Shown: positions 9,132 through 18,107 of the stretch, one piece after another | How positions within the stretch are numbered: position 1 is the stretch's first letter | Layout of the letters: each line of letters opens with the position of its first letter | Source: Treponema denticola | GTDB taxonomy: Bacteria; Spirochaetota; Spirochaetia; Treponematales; Treponemataceae | Direction: 5' to 3' | NCBI RefSeq assembly: GCF_024400535.1 | Contig: NZ_CP038800.1 | Span: 1,116,001 to 1,180,000, forward strand | DNA: 64,000 nucleotides | Position numbers and translations under genes: made by a program | Notes under the pieces: model-generated | The model's input: only the letters and a program-made list of their open reading frames with translations | Database searches by the model: none | What the model was told of the DNA's origin: nothing

Positions 9132-9587
9132 ATGGGATTGTTTACAAGTATAAATATTGCAGCTACGGGAATGGGTGTAGAGCGTCTTAGAACCGATGTA
9201 ATATCAAACAATATTGCAAACGCTTCGAGCTTGGAAACCCAAGAAGGCGGCCCTTTTAAAAGAAGCCGTGTAATAGTCGGACAAAAGAAAAGCGGTATCG
9301 ACTGGCAAACTCCTTTTACTCCTCAAAATGTAGAAAGGGGAGTAGGTGAGGGCGTTAAAGTTCTTTCGATAGAAAAAGATACTTCCGATAGCCGTTGGGT
9401 TTATAATCCGGCCCATCCTAAGGCCTTAAAGTACGGCCCTAATGAAGGATATGTAGAGTACCCGAATGTAAACATAGTTACGGAAATGGTAGATTTAATT
9501 TCGGCTTCAAGGGCTTATGAGGCAAACCTTGCCGTTGTAAACGGTGCAAAGGATATGTTCCAAAGAGCCTTGGATATTGCAAGATAA
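9132..9587 (+). CDS. flgC: Flagellar basal-body rod protein FlgC
   Basis: A 151-aa proximal rod protein. The N-terminal segment NIAATGMGVERLRTDVISNNIANASSLET carries the flagellar rod ANNxANxxT-type motif, and the C-terminus VNIVTEMVDLISASRAYEANLAVVNGAKDMFQRALDIAR is the conserved rod/hook terminal helix. It follows flgB by 23 nt, with GGAGG at 9120-9124 upstream of the ATG. Length is normal for FlgC. Confidence 0.98.
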   Translation: MGLFTSINIAATGMGVERLRTDVISNNIANASSLETQEGGPFKRSRVIVGQKKSGIDWQTPFTPQNVERGVGEGVKVLSIEKDTSDSRWVYNPAHPKALKYGPNEGYVEYPNVNIVTEMVDLISASRAYEANLAVVNGAKDMFQRALDIAR

Positions 9588-9621
9588 AATGAACGATAAA
9601 ATATTTTAGTGGGAGGAAAAA

Positions 9622-9987
9622 ATGGTAAACGCTGTAAATGTTGCAAATGTAAATTCGGTACCGGGACTTTTAGATGTTCCGAAAATTAATGCTGTTGTTA
9701 CCGATAATTTTAGAGCTAAAATGGTTTCAAATACCGACATGATTGAGCTTGCTGCAAATAAAGAAGCTGCAAGTTTTGAGCAGACAATTTTAAAAGCATT
9801 CGACAGCATGAATGCAAAGCAAACAAACATGGACAAGCTGGGAGAACAAATGATTGTCGATCCTGAATCGGTCGATGTTCATGATATAACTATGGGAATG
9901 GCCGAAGCAAGTTTGTCGCTTAAATTAGCGCAAACCATAATCGACCGTTTGGTAAAAAGTTGGAATGATATTACCACAACGAGATAA
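9622..9987 (+). CDS. fliE: Flagellar hook-basal body protein FliE
   Basis: A 121-aa protein joining the MS ring to the proximal rod. The C-terminal half SFEQTILKAFDSMNAKQTNMDKLGEQMIVDPESVDVHDITMGMAEASLSLKLAQTIIDRLVKSWNDI is the FliE domain. The variable N-terminus (about 40 residues) is Asn/Val-rich. GGGAGG lies just before the ATG. Between fliE and fliF is a strong 12-bp hairpin (9999-10024). Confidence 0.95.
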   Translation: MVNAVNVANVNSVPGLLDVPKINAVVTDNFRAKMVSNTDMIELAANKEAASFEQTILKAFDSMNAKQTNMDKLGEQMIVDPESVDVHDITMGMAEASLSLKLAQTIIDRLVKSWNDITTTR

Positions 9988-9998
9988 AAGATAGCCTC

Positions 9999-10024
9999 GC
10001 AAGACTTTAAGTTTAAGGTCTTGC
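9999..10024 (+). other. Intercistronic hairpin between fliE and fliF
   Basis: GCAAGACTTTAA (9999-10010) pairs with TTAAGGTCTTGC (10013-10024) over 12 positions with one G-T wobble and a 2-nt loop. No T-run follows, so it is not an ordinary terminator. It may mark an mRNA processing or stability boundary ahead of the MS-ring gene. Confidence 0.75.
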
Positions 10025-10052
10025 TAAGCTCGTTCAGTACATGGGGGGAAAC

Positions 10053-11756
10053 ATGAACGAAAAGTTTAACAATCTAAAAACAAAGTTTGGGACGCTTTGG
10101 GGAAAATGGACAAAGCTCCAAAAAGGAATCATCATCGGTGTAATTGTACTTGCTCTGGTGTTGGTTGTCGTTCTTAGTAGATGGTCTTCAAAACCGACAT
10201 CGGTACCAGTGATAGACATGGCAATAACCGATGTTGATCTGCGGGATAGAATTATCTTGCGCATTAATGAAGAAAATGTAAAAACTACAATCTCTTCCGA
10301 TGGGATAATCTCCGTTGCCGATGAAGCGACGGCCAGAAGGATGAGGGCTATTTTAATCCGTGAAGATTTAATACCTAACAATACAAGCCCTTGGGCATTC
10401 TTTGATGTTGAACGGTATTCTCGTACCGACTTTGAGCGAGAGGTTGATGTACGCCGTGCAATTACCGAGGAAGTCAGGAGACATTTAAAAGCCTTGGACG
10501 ATATTGATGATGCCAATGTTATAGTCCGGATACCGGAAAAAGCCTTATTTGAATCGGAACAGCTTCCTGCAACTGCGACCGTAGTTATTTATCCTGCACC
10601 GGGAAGCGATATTTCCAATAACCGAAAAAAAATAGAAGGTATCCAAAAGATGCTCAGGCTTGCGGTTCCGGGGTTAAAGAATGAAGATATTACGATAAGC
10701 GATGCGTCCGGAATTCCTTTAAATGATTTTGAGATTATGAAAGATGCCGACCGTTTAACTCTAATTGAAAAGCAGCAAAAGTTTATTGCTAAACTTGAAA
10801 GGCAATACGGGGTAAATATATTGACACCTTTGCAAAAAATATACGGTGAAGATAGAGTTAGAGATATAAACGTTAAAATTGATATGGATATGTCTGAGCG
10901 GTCTGCAGATACAACCGAAATACGCCCCACAGTTATCAAAGAGGATAATCCCGATACCTCTTATGATGATTCTCAAGTAGTTCAATCGGTTACGGTAAGT
11001 TCTGAAAATGCAACTACGATTTGGGAAGGAAGCGGAATAAATCCTCAAGGGCCTACGGGAACCGAGGGACAAACGCCGCCTTCTTATCAGGATACAAGAA
11101 ATTTAGTAGGACGCTCGACTCAAACCATCACAAAGGAAAACCATCTTGTAAGTTCAAGCCAGATAAAGGAAGTTTTTCTTCCAAAAATGGGAAGAAGAAC
11201 CGTATCTGTAAACATCGACGGTGTTTGGGAAAAGAAAAAAGATGTTAACGGAAAATATATTATTAAAAACGGTATGATTGAAAGAGAATATAAACCTCTT
11301 TCAGCTGAAGAAATAAAGCAGGCCGAAAAAATAATTAAAGATGCTATAGGATTTGATTCAAGTCGGAAAGATTCCGTAAGTGTTGTAAATGTTAAGGTTG
11401 ACAGAACTTCTCAATTTGAACTGGAGGATAAAGAATACTTTAAAGCTCTTCAAAGGCAAACGATCTTTTTAATTTCTTTAGCCGGTATAGCTTTAGTATT
11501 GTTACTGTTTATCCTGTATAGAATAATAAGCCGAGAAATTGAAAGAAGAAAAAGGCTTCGAGAAGAAGAAGCTATACGCCAAGCTCAGCTTGAGCGGGAG
11601 AGAATATTATATGAACAGCAGATGGCGAATGCCGATGTTTCTATGACTGTTGAAGAGCGTCACCGTCTTGAACTTCAGGAGAATGCTATCAATATGGCTC
11701 GTGAACATCCTGAAGATGTTGCTCTCTTAATTAGAACTTGGCTCATGGAGGAATAG
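10053..11756 (+). CDS. fliF: Flagellar MS-ring protein FliF
   Basis: A 567-aa membrane protein forming the MS ring, the base on which the motor and export apparatus assemble. The start is ATG 10053, preceded by the purine run GGGGGGAA, rather than ATG 10041, which is inside that run. The N-terminus has one transmembrane helix (about residues 24-44, GIIIGVIVLALVLVVVLS). The ring-building domains follow (EVDVRRAITEEVRRHLKALDDIDDANVIVRIPE), then a linker, a second transmembrane helix near 478-497 (TIFLISLAGIALVLLLFILYRII), and a cytoplasmic tail ending in the FliG-binding NMAREHPEDVALLIRTWLMEE. Confidence 0.98.
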   Translation: MNEKFNNLKTKFGTLWGKWTKLQKGIIIGVIVLALVLVVVLSRWSSKPTSVPVIDMAITDVDLRDRIILRINEENVKTTISSDGIISVADEATARRMRAILIREDLIPNNTSPWAFFDVERYSRTDFEREVDVRRAITEEVRRHLKALDDIDDANVIVRIPEKALFESEQLPATATVVIYPAPGSDISNNRKKIEGIQKMLRLAVPGLKNEDITISDASGIPLNDFEIMKDADRLTLIEKQQKFIAKLERQYGVNILTPLQKIYGEDRVRDINVKIDMDMSERSADTTEIRPTVIKEDNPDTSYDDSQVVQSVTVSSENATTIWEGSGINPQGPTGTEGQTPPSYQDTRNLVGRSTQTITKENHLVSSSQIKEVFLPKMGRRTVSVNIDGVWEKKKDVNGKYIIKNGMIEREYKPLSAEEIKQAEKIIKDAIGFDSSRKDSVSVVNVKVDRTSQFELEDKEYFKALQRQTIFLISLAGIALVLLLFILYRIISREIERRKRLREEEAIRQAQLERERILYEQQMANADVSMTVEERHRLELQENAINMAREHPEDVALLIRTWLMEE

Positions 11757-11757
11757 T

Positions 11758-12807
11758 ATGGCTGTAACACCTGCAAAAGAACGAGGCAGTGCAAAAAAAG
11801 GTAAAGATATTAATTCTCTTACCGGAAGGCAAAAAGCTGCAATATTTTTAGTATCTCTCGGAGGTGAAATCTCCGCTAAAATAATGGAAAGGCTTCGTGA
11901 AGATGAAGTCGAAAAAATAGTTTTTGAAATTGCAAGAACTGAGAGTGTTGATGCCGAGTTAAAAGATGCTGTTCTCCAAGAATTTCAAGATTTAATGGCG
12001 GCTCAAAACTTTATAACGACAGGCGGTATAGATTACGCAAGGGATGTTCTGGAGAAAACTTTCGGAAGTCAAAAAGCTATCGAAATAATAAATAGGCTCA
12101 CGAGCTCTTTACAAGTTCGTCCATTCGATTTTATTCGGAGAACCGATCCTGCGCACCTGCTTAACTTTATTCAGCAAGAACATCCGCAGACAATTGCTTT
12201 GATTCTTGCTTACCTTGAACCGCAAAAGGCATCGGTAATTTTGCAAAATCTTCCCGATGAAATTCAAAGCGATGTAGCAAGACGCGTTGCAACCATGGAT
12301 ACAACTTCCCCCGATGTTCTCCGTGAAGTTGAGCGTGTCTTGGAAAAGAAGCTTTCTACGGTTTCAAGTGAAGATTACACGGCTGCTGGCGGTGTAGACA
12401 GTATCGTTGAGATTCTTAACCTTGTTGATCGTTCTTCTGAAAAATCCATTATCGAATCTCTTGAAGATGAAGATCCCGACTTGGCAGAAGAAATCAAGAA
12501 GAAGATGTTCGTATTCGAAGACATTGTTATGCTTGACGATAGATCCATCAGTAAGGTTTTGCGTGAAGTTAATAATGATGAAATGGCTAAGGCCCTTAAA
12601 CAAGTTGATGCTGAGGTTCAAGATAAGATATTTAGAAATATGTCTAAACGCGCAGGTGCTATGTTAAGAGATGAAATGGAATACATGGGACCGATACGCG
12701 TTAAAGATGTTGAAGAAGCTCAGCAAAAGATTGTTTCGATTATCAGACACTTGGAGGATAAGGGTGAAATTGTTATCGCCAGATCCGAAGAGGATGAATT
12801 GGTATAA
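11758..12807 (+). CDS. fliG: Flagellar motor switch protein FliG
   Basis: A 349-aa rotor protein that binds FliF and interacts with the stator. Order: FliG N-domain (LTGRQKAAIFLVSLGGEISAKIMERLREDEVEKI), middle domain with the EHPQTIALILAYLEPQKASVIL motif, and C-terminal torque domain with charged residues in RSISKVLREVNNDEMAKALKQVDAEVQDKIFRNMSKRA. Treponemes often have two fliG genes; this one is in the rod/MS-ring operon and is full length, so probably the main motor copy (inference). One base separates it from fliF. Confidence 0.97.
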   Translation: MAVTPAKERGSAKKGKDINSLTGRQKAAIFLVSLGGEISAKIMERLREDEVEKIVFEIARTESVDAELKDAVLQEFQDLMAAQNFITTGGIDYARDVLEKTFGSQKAIEIINRLTSSLQVRPFDFIRRTDPAHLLNFIQQEHPQTIALILAYLEPQKASVILQNLPDEIQSDVARRVATMDTTSPDVLREVERVLEKKLSTVSSEDYTAAGGVDSIVEILNLVDRSSEKSIIESLEDEDPDLAEEIKKKMFVFEDIVMLDDRSISKVLREVNNDEMAKALKQVDAEVQDKIFRNMSKRAGAMLRDEMEYMGPIRVKDVEEAQQKIVSIIRHLEDKGEIVIARSEEDELV

Positions 12808-12827
12808 AATAAAACGGAGAATTGCTT

Positions 12828-13754
12828 ATGGCTAAGACTATTTTTAGAGGTTTTGAGGTAAACAAAAACAATAATGATGTAGTATTTTTACATCTTAATA
12901 AAACTTTTCAAGAAGAGCCTGAAGAAGTTATTGAAGAAAAGGTTCAAGTCTATGAGGGACCTACTGTCGAAGATTTACAAAAAGAAGCCGACAATTTTAA
13001 AGTTGAATGGGAAAAGCAAAAAGAAAAAATGATTTCGGATGCTAAAGTTGAAGCCGATAAGATTATTCAAAATGCACAAAATGCTGCCTTTGATGAGGTA
13101 AAAAGACAGACGGATGAAGCTCAAGTTATAGCGCAAAATGCTAAAAAAGACGCCGAAGACATTATAGCCGAAGCCGAACAAAAAGCCCGTGATATAATTA
13201 CCGATTCCGAAAAAAATAAAGATGCTGTAAATCAAGATGCATATAAAGAGGGGTTTAACCGAGGCCGAGAAGAAGGTTTCAAGGAAGGAAATCTTGAAGT
13301 GCAGCGCCTAACCGATCGTCTTCATACGATAATAAATAAGACAATGGATAGGCGTCAAGAAATTCTTTCAGAAACAGAGCAGCAAATAGTTGATCTTGTT
13401 CTTTTGATGACAAGAAAAGTCGTAAAGGTTATTTCCGAAAATCAGCGAAATGTTGTAGTTTCCAATGTTGTTCATGCTTTGCGTAAAGTTAAAGGAAGGG
13501 GTGATGTAGTTATCAGGGTTAATTTAGCTGATGTCAAGATGACTACAGAGCATACTAAGAATTTTATATCGGCTGCAGAAAATATTAAAAATATTACCGT
13601 TGTTGAGGATTCTACAGTTGATCAAGGCGGATGTATTATTGAAACCGATTTTGGAGCGGTGGATGCGCGTATCACAAGTCAGCTTAATGAACTTGAACAA
13701 AAGATTTTGGAAATATCGCCTATTAAAACAAAGATAAAGACCGGAAATATTTAA
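12828..13754 (+). CDS. fliH: Flagellar assembly protein FliH
   Basis: A 308-aa regulator and stator of the export ATPase FliI. ATG 12828 is preferred over TTG 12822 because GGAGA (12816-12820) is spaced about 8 nt from it. The middle (about 45-150) is a long Ala/Glu/Lys coiled coil. The GRxxG-type motif appears as [15 protein letters not shown], as in FliH/YscL proteins. The C-terminal domain (about 185-300, [30 protein letters not shown] ... [17 protein letters not shown]) is the FliI-binding part. Confidence 0.95.
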   Translation: MAKTIFRGFEVNKNNNDVVFLHLNKTFQEEPEEVIEEKVQVYEGPTVEDLQKEADNFKVEWEKQKEKMISDAKVEADKIIQNAQNAAFDEVKRQTDEAQVIAQNAKKDAEDIIAEAEQKARDIITDSEKNKDAVNQDAYKEGFNRGREEGFKEGNLEVQRLTDRLHTIINKTMDRRQEILSETEQQIVDLVLLMTRKVVKVISENQRNVVVSNVVHALRKVKGRGDVVIRVNLADVKMTTEHTKNFISAAENIKNITVVEDSTVDQGGCIIETDFGAVDARITSQLNELEQKILEISPIKTKIKTGNI

Positions 13755-13765
13755 GGTAATTTATT

Positions 13766-15190
13766 ATGATAGATCTGTTTGATAAATATACTGATGCAAT
13801 TTCAGAAACAGACCCGATTAAATTTACAGGATGCGTAATTCGTGTTCATGATAAACTTATTGAAAGTGAGGGTCCTGTAGCATCCGTAGGTGAGCTTTGT
13901 CAAATTATTACCGATGATAATCCTGAAGGTTTAAAGGCTGAAGTTATAGGCTTAAACGGAACAATCGTTCAGTTGATGAGTTATACCGATGTACAAGGGG
14001 TGAAGATCGGAGATCATGTCATAGCAAGCGGAGAGGTATTATCCGTACCTGTAGGAGATATTTTATTAGGCCGTGTTGTAGATGCTTTATGTAAATCGGC
14101 TGACGGTAAACCTGAGCCCTATTCTGCTAAAAGATATCCGGTTGTAGCTCCTCCGCCTGATGCTATGACCCGTAAACCCATAAGACAAAGAATTGTTACG
14201 GGTATTCGTGCCATTGACGGTCTTTTAGCCGTAGGAAGAGGCCAGCGCTTGGGTATATTCGCCGGTACGGGAATAGGAAAGTCTACCTTGCTTGGTATGA
14301 TAGCCCGAAACACAAATGCAGATGTAAATGTTATAGCTCTTATAGGAGAGCGGGGTAGAGAAGTTTTAGATTTTATCGAACACGATCTAGGGCCTGAAGG
14401 TTTAAAGCATTCTGTTATTGTAAGTGCAACTTCGGATCAAAGTGCTCTTGCAAGAATAAGAGGGGCATATACCGCTACGGCAATTGCAGAATATTTTAGA
14501 GATCAAGGAAAAGATGTTATGCTTCTTTTTGATTCGGTTACACGTTTTGCAATGGCCCAAAGAGAAATAGGTCTTGCGGTAGGAGAGCCTCCTGCAACCC
14601 GCGGTTATACTCCCAGTGTCTTTAGTTCCTTGCCTAAACTTCTTGAAAGAAGCGGTACTTCCGAAAAAGGTTCCATTACGGGGTTTTATACCGTTTTGGT
14701 AGAAGGCGATGATATGAATGAGCCGATTTCGGATGCTGTGCGCGGTATTTTAGACGGGCATATTGTTTTGGATCGGAATCTCGCTGAAAGAGGACAGTAC
14801 CCTGCTGTAAATATTTTAAAAAGTATTTCTCGTTTGGCAAACAGAGTATCAGGTCAAAAAACAAAACTTGCTGCGACAAGAATGCGTACTTTGTTAAAAG
14901 ACTATATCGAATCGGAAGATATGATTAATCTGGGAGCTTATCAAAAAGGCAGTAGTTCAAACATTGATGATGCCATTGATCACTATCCTCGTATTTATGA
15001 TTTTTTAACTCAAGATGTTGATGATCCTGCTAAACTAAAGGATACATTGCAAAAGCTTTCGGATATAAGCGGGATTGATATACCATCTGAAGAATGTGAT
15101 GAAGCCGGCCTGGGACTGGGTGCTATAAAGAAATATGCTCAAAGCTCTGAAGCCTCTGCATTGTATAAAACAGAGAATGGGGTATTTTAA
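13766..15190 (+). CDS. fliI: Flagellum-specific ATP synthase FliI
   Basis: A 474-aa hexameric ATPase of the flagellar type III export apparatus, homologous to F1 beta subunit. Walker A is GTGIGKS (167-173). The neighbouring segments IALIGERGREVLDFIEHDLG, VMLLFDSVTRFAMAQREIGLAVGEPPATRGYTPSVFS and the GSITGFYTVLVEGDDMNEPISDAVRGILDGH block are diagnostic. It follows fliH by 11 nt and overlaps fliJ by one base (TAATG). Full length. Confidence 0.98.
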   Translation: MIDLFDKYTDAISETDPIKFTGCVIRVHDKLIESEGPVASVGELCQIITDDNPEGLKAEVIGLNGTIVQLMSYTDVQGVKIGDHVIASGEVLSVPVGDILLGRVVDALCKSADGKPEPYSAKRYPVVAPPPDAMTRKPIRQRIVTGIRAIDGLLAVGRGQRLGIFAGTGIGKSTLLGMIARNTNADVNVIALIGERGREVLDFIEHDLGPEGLKHSVIVSATSDQSALARIRGAYTATAIAEYFRDQGKDVMLLFDSVTRFAMAQREIGLAVGEPPATRGYTPSVFSSLPKLLERSGTSEKGSITGFYTVLVEGDDMNEPISDAVRGILDGHIVLDRNLAERGQYPAVNILKSISRLANRVSGQKTKLAATRMRTLLKDYIESEDMINLGAYQKGSSSNIDDAIDHYPRIYDFLTQDVDDPAKLKDTLQKLSDISGIDIPSEECDEAGLGLGAIKKYAQSSEASALYKTENGVF

Positions 15191-15657
15191 TGAAACGGTT
15201 TGAATTTAGACTTGAAAAACTTTTAAGTTTACGCAAATTTTATGAACATCAAGCTGAAATTGATTTAGCCCATGCTGTTGCACATAAAAACTATCTTGAG
15301 CTTGAATTAAAGAATATAGCTAAACTAAAATTAAAAACGGGAGTTGAATTTAATCCTTCAACTGCTGAAATAAATATAAATGATATGCATAATGCACAAA
15401 ACTATATTATTCTTTTAGATAAAAAAAAGGATGAATTATTAGAAAGATTAGTTCTTGCCGATGAAATGATTGAAAAAAAGAGAAAAGTTTATATTGAGGC
15501 TGCCGCTAAAAGAAAAGTTATTTCAAAGCTAAGAGAAAAAAAACAATATGCCTGGGAAAAAGAAAATATAAAATCGGAAGAAAAATATATTGATGATATT
15601 ATTACTTATAAATTCGGAAACAATAAAACCCAATTGAATAATACGATAATAAAATAA
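15190..15657 (+). CDS. fliJ: Flagellar export chaperone FliJ
   Basis: A 155-aa, highly charged coiled-coil protein that begins MKRFEFRLEKLLSLRKFYEHQAEIDLAHA, which matches the FliJ N-terminal pattern (FRLxxLLxxRxxxExxA). FliJ acts as the central stalk of the FliI ring and an export chaperone. Family sequence similarity is always low, so much of the assignment rests on the coiled-coil pattern, the size and the position directly after fliI. Confidence 0.88.
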   Translation: MKRFEFRLEKLLSLRKFYEHQAEIDLAHAVAHKNYLELELKNIAKLKLKTGVEFNPSTAEININDMHNAQNYIILLDKKKDELLERLVLADEMIEKKRKVYIEAAAKRKVISKLREKKQYAWEKENIKSEEKYIDDIITYKFGNNKTQLNNTIIK

Positions 15658-15667
15658 GGAGGTTTGT

Positions 15668-18094
15668 ATGTTTACTGTTTTTTTAGAAATAATATATGAA
15701 AGGCAATTGCGTAAGATTGATTTCAATAGAGTTATAAATTTCATAGATTTGATAAAAAAAGAAGCTTTATTAAATGGTTCTTCTTTTTTTCAAGTTCAAA
15801 CCGGTTTATGTTTTTACTTTAAAAAAGAATCTGCAGCCTATGCGTTTTCAGTTGCGCGTTTTTTATTTAATTTAAATAAGATTTTGATTAAGCATAAAAA
15901 TGAAATTTCTGAGGTTCGATGTATAACCGATTATTATGAAGAAGAATCTATTGAATTCTTGGCTGATTCATTAGCTTCCTATAAAAAATCTTTAATCCCT
16001 GAGTTCGGAATATTTGCTAAAAAAGAAGCTTCGGCTAAGCTTTCAAAATATATTGACTTTGAAGCTATAGATACTTCTATTTTTATGTGTACTAAGTTTA
16101 AATTTTTTGAAAATGTAAATGTCAGTGCTAACGGAAATGCGAGTAAAAAAACAATTATACTGCATAGAAATGATAGCTATTTTTGGGCTCTATATAATTT
16201 TATTTTAGCTAATCCTCTATCGGATAAATCCCTTGAAAAAATGTCAAATGAAGATAAAGATGCTTTAATGGCGACAAAAAACATATATGTTTATTTAAAA
16301 AAATATAGATTTTTAAAAGATATGCCTCAATATTTCATAGATGCTTTTTTAATAAATTCAGGTATTTATTTAGAAAATTATATTAAGTATCAAAATAACA
16401 ATAATCCTATAGAGGTTTTAATTGATAATATTAAAGATAAAAAAAATTCGGATGAAGTTGAAAAAATATATGCTCTTAATAAATCTATAAGCATCCGTTC
16501 TTTGGATAGCGTTTTGCCTTCTATATATCATATCCCCGATGATCTATTGGAGCTTATATATATTATCTTATCTTCAAGTAAATATTTTTTTTATGATGAG
16601 ATAAATGAGTTTTTGCTTTCACTTAATAAAAGCATGGAATTTTTTAATGATATTTACTCATGGATGTATTCTGAGGGTATTATTTTAATGGAAAATAATA
16701 TTTATTCGGTTCCATACGGTTTGCTTGAAATAATTGAAAGACGGATTGCTGCTAATAAAAATACTATTGATAGATATATAGCGGAATTTTTATGGAAAAA
16801 ATATAAATACGGTGTTCTAGATGCAAATTCTGAAACTGAAAAAATATTTGATTGTTTGAATTTTAAACGTAAACCTGATTTTCTGATTGCTTCACTCTTA
16901 CACAGTTGCTCGGATGATATTATTGAAGGTTTGGATTTAAAAAAATATAAAAATGAAGCTTTTTATGATGGTCTAAAGTATTATCAAAATGCAATTCATG
17001 CAAATATTGATGACAGCGTTTCAAAGTCTTATGCTCTTTTAAAAACTGCTATAGTTTTTTTTCAGGAAAATAAATTTGATGCAGGGGAGTTTAGGGCTTT
17101 TTCTTTGCTTGCGTTTTTTAATTTAGCTGAAAATAAAATTTCTGATGCATTGACATATTTTTCTTATGCTCTTGATAATGCGGAGCATGCTCATGATACA
17201 TCTTTTATTTGTGATTCATTATTTAATATAAGTGTAGTATATTTTTTACAAAATAACCTAAAGCAAAGTATTACATTCTTAGATAAATTGTCCAAAGCTA
17301 TTGATGAATATTTTGAACAAAAATGGAAAATCCCTTATTTATTTATGAAGGGGCGTGTATATTTGAGAACAGGAGAATTTGATCAAGCAGTAGAAAGTTT
17401 TAAGACTGCCTCTGAGTTTGCAAGAATTTATTTTGAAAAACTGGAACCTCTATGTAATGTATGGTATGGAAGAGCTTTGCTGCATAATGGTCAAATCAAG
17501 AATTCTCAGGATGTTTTTATAAAATATCTTGATAGTACCGATGATGCTGCATTATTTTTACTTGAATCTTTTTTATTTTATCCTATCTTAAAAGATGATT
17601 TTGAAAAAATGAATATCGATATGCAGTCTCTTTATGATGAGTATGTAAATTCTTCTCATAGTGACTTTGAATCCTTAAAGTCCGGTTTCAGTTTTGTAGA
17701 GGACTTAATCTGGTATAAAATATATAATATGCCTATCGGTAAAAAGATATTTAATGCTTTTTATAGCTACTATTGTTGTAAAATGAATTTTTCAAAAATG
17801 TATGATTCTGAAAAATGTAAGATATTTTTATCTGAATTAGAAACATCTGCTATAGAATCTTTATATCAAAATGATCCCTTTTCTTCTCTTTATTTATATT
17901 TATGTTATGATTTATCGGTTCTTATTTATGGCGAAACCGCTTCTCAAACTATAGCTTATTTGAGTAAGGCTTTTAAAGCTATGCAAAAAAATGTCTTGGC
18001 CATAGGTGAAAACGATATACGGGATAAATACATGCAGCATAATTTATGGAATTCCAGACTTTTTAAAGTTGCTAAAAATCAAAAGCTTATTTAA
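15668..18094 (+). CDS. Large TPR-repeat protein of unknown function
   Basis: An 808-aa protein with a strong AAGGAGG site, 10 nt after fliJ, so it is likely the last gene of the flagellar transcript. There is no signal peptide. The first 400 residues are not recognisable; they are rich in Phe, Tyr, Lys and Asn. The second half contains TPR-like helical pairs (about 455-650), for example FFNLAENKISDALTYFSYALDNAEHA, SVVYFLQNNLKQSITFLDKLSKAIDEY and KGRVYLRTGEFDQAVESFKTASEFARIY. The context suggests a flagella-linked or cytoplasmic scaffold role, but nothing in the sequence proves this. Confidence 0.8.
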   Translation: MFTVFLEIIYERQLRKIDFNRVINFIDLIKKEALLNGSSFFQVQTGLCFYFKKESAAYAFSVARFLFNLNKILIKHKNEISEVRCITDYYEEESIEFLADSLASYKKSLIPEFGIFAKKEASAKLSKYIDFEAIDTSIFMCTKFKFFENVNVSANGNASKKTIILHRNDSYFWALYNFILANPLSDKSLEKMSNEDKDALMATKNIYVYLKKYRFLKDMPQYFIDAFLINSGIYLENYIKYQNNNNPIEVLIDNIKDKKNSDEVEKIYALNKSISIRSLDSVLPSIYHIPDDLLELIYIILSSSKYFFYDEINEFLLSLNKSMEFFNDIYSWMYSEGIILMENNIYSVPYGLLEIIERRIAANKNTIDRYIAEFLWKKYKYGVLDANSETEKIFDCLNFKRKPDFLIASLLHSCSDDIIEGLDLKKYKNEAFYDGLKYYQNAIHANIDDSVSKSYALLKTAIVFFQENKFDAGEFRAFSLLAFFNLAENKISDALTYFSYALDNAEHAHDTSFICDSLFNISVVYFLQNNLKQSITFLDKLSKAIDEYFEQKWKIPYLFMKGRVYLRTGEFDQAVESFKTASEFARIYFEKLEPLCNVWYGRALLHNGQIKNSQDVFIKYLDSTDDAALFLLESFLFYPILKDDFEKMNIDMQSLYDEYVNSSHSDFESLKSGFSFVEDLIWYKIYNMPIGKKIFNAFYSYYCCKMNFSKMYDSEKCKIFLSELETSAIESLYQNDPFSSLYLYLCYDLSVLIYGETASQTIAYLSKAFKAMQKNVLAIGENDIRDKYMQHNLWNSRLFKVAKNQKLI

Positions 18095-18107
18095 TTTTAG
18101 GTTTTAT

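Noticed and set aside
9988-10040. Terminator after fliE
   Set aside because: The hairpin has no T-run and the operon continues with fliF within 30 nt.
10034-10516. 160-codon open frame on the minus strand within fliF
   Set aside because: Lies entirely opposite a well-supported gene, has Ser/Arg-rich composition typical of an antisense shadow, and has no ribosome site.
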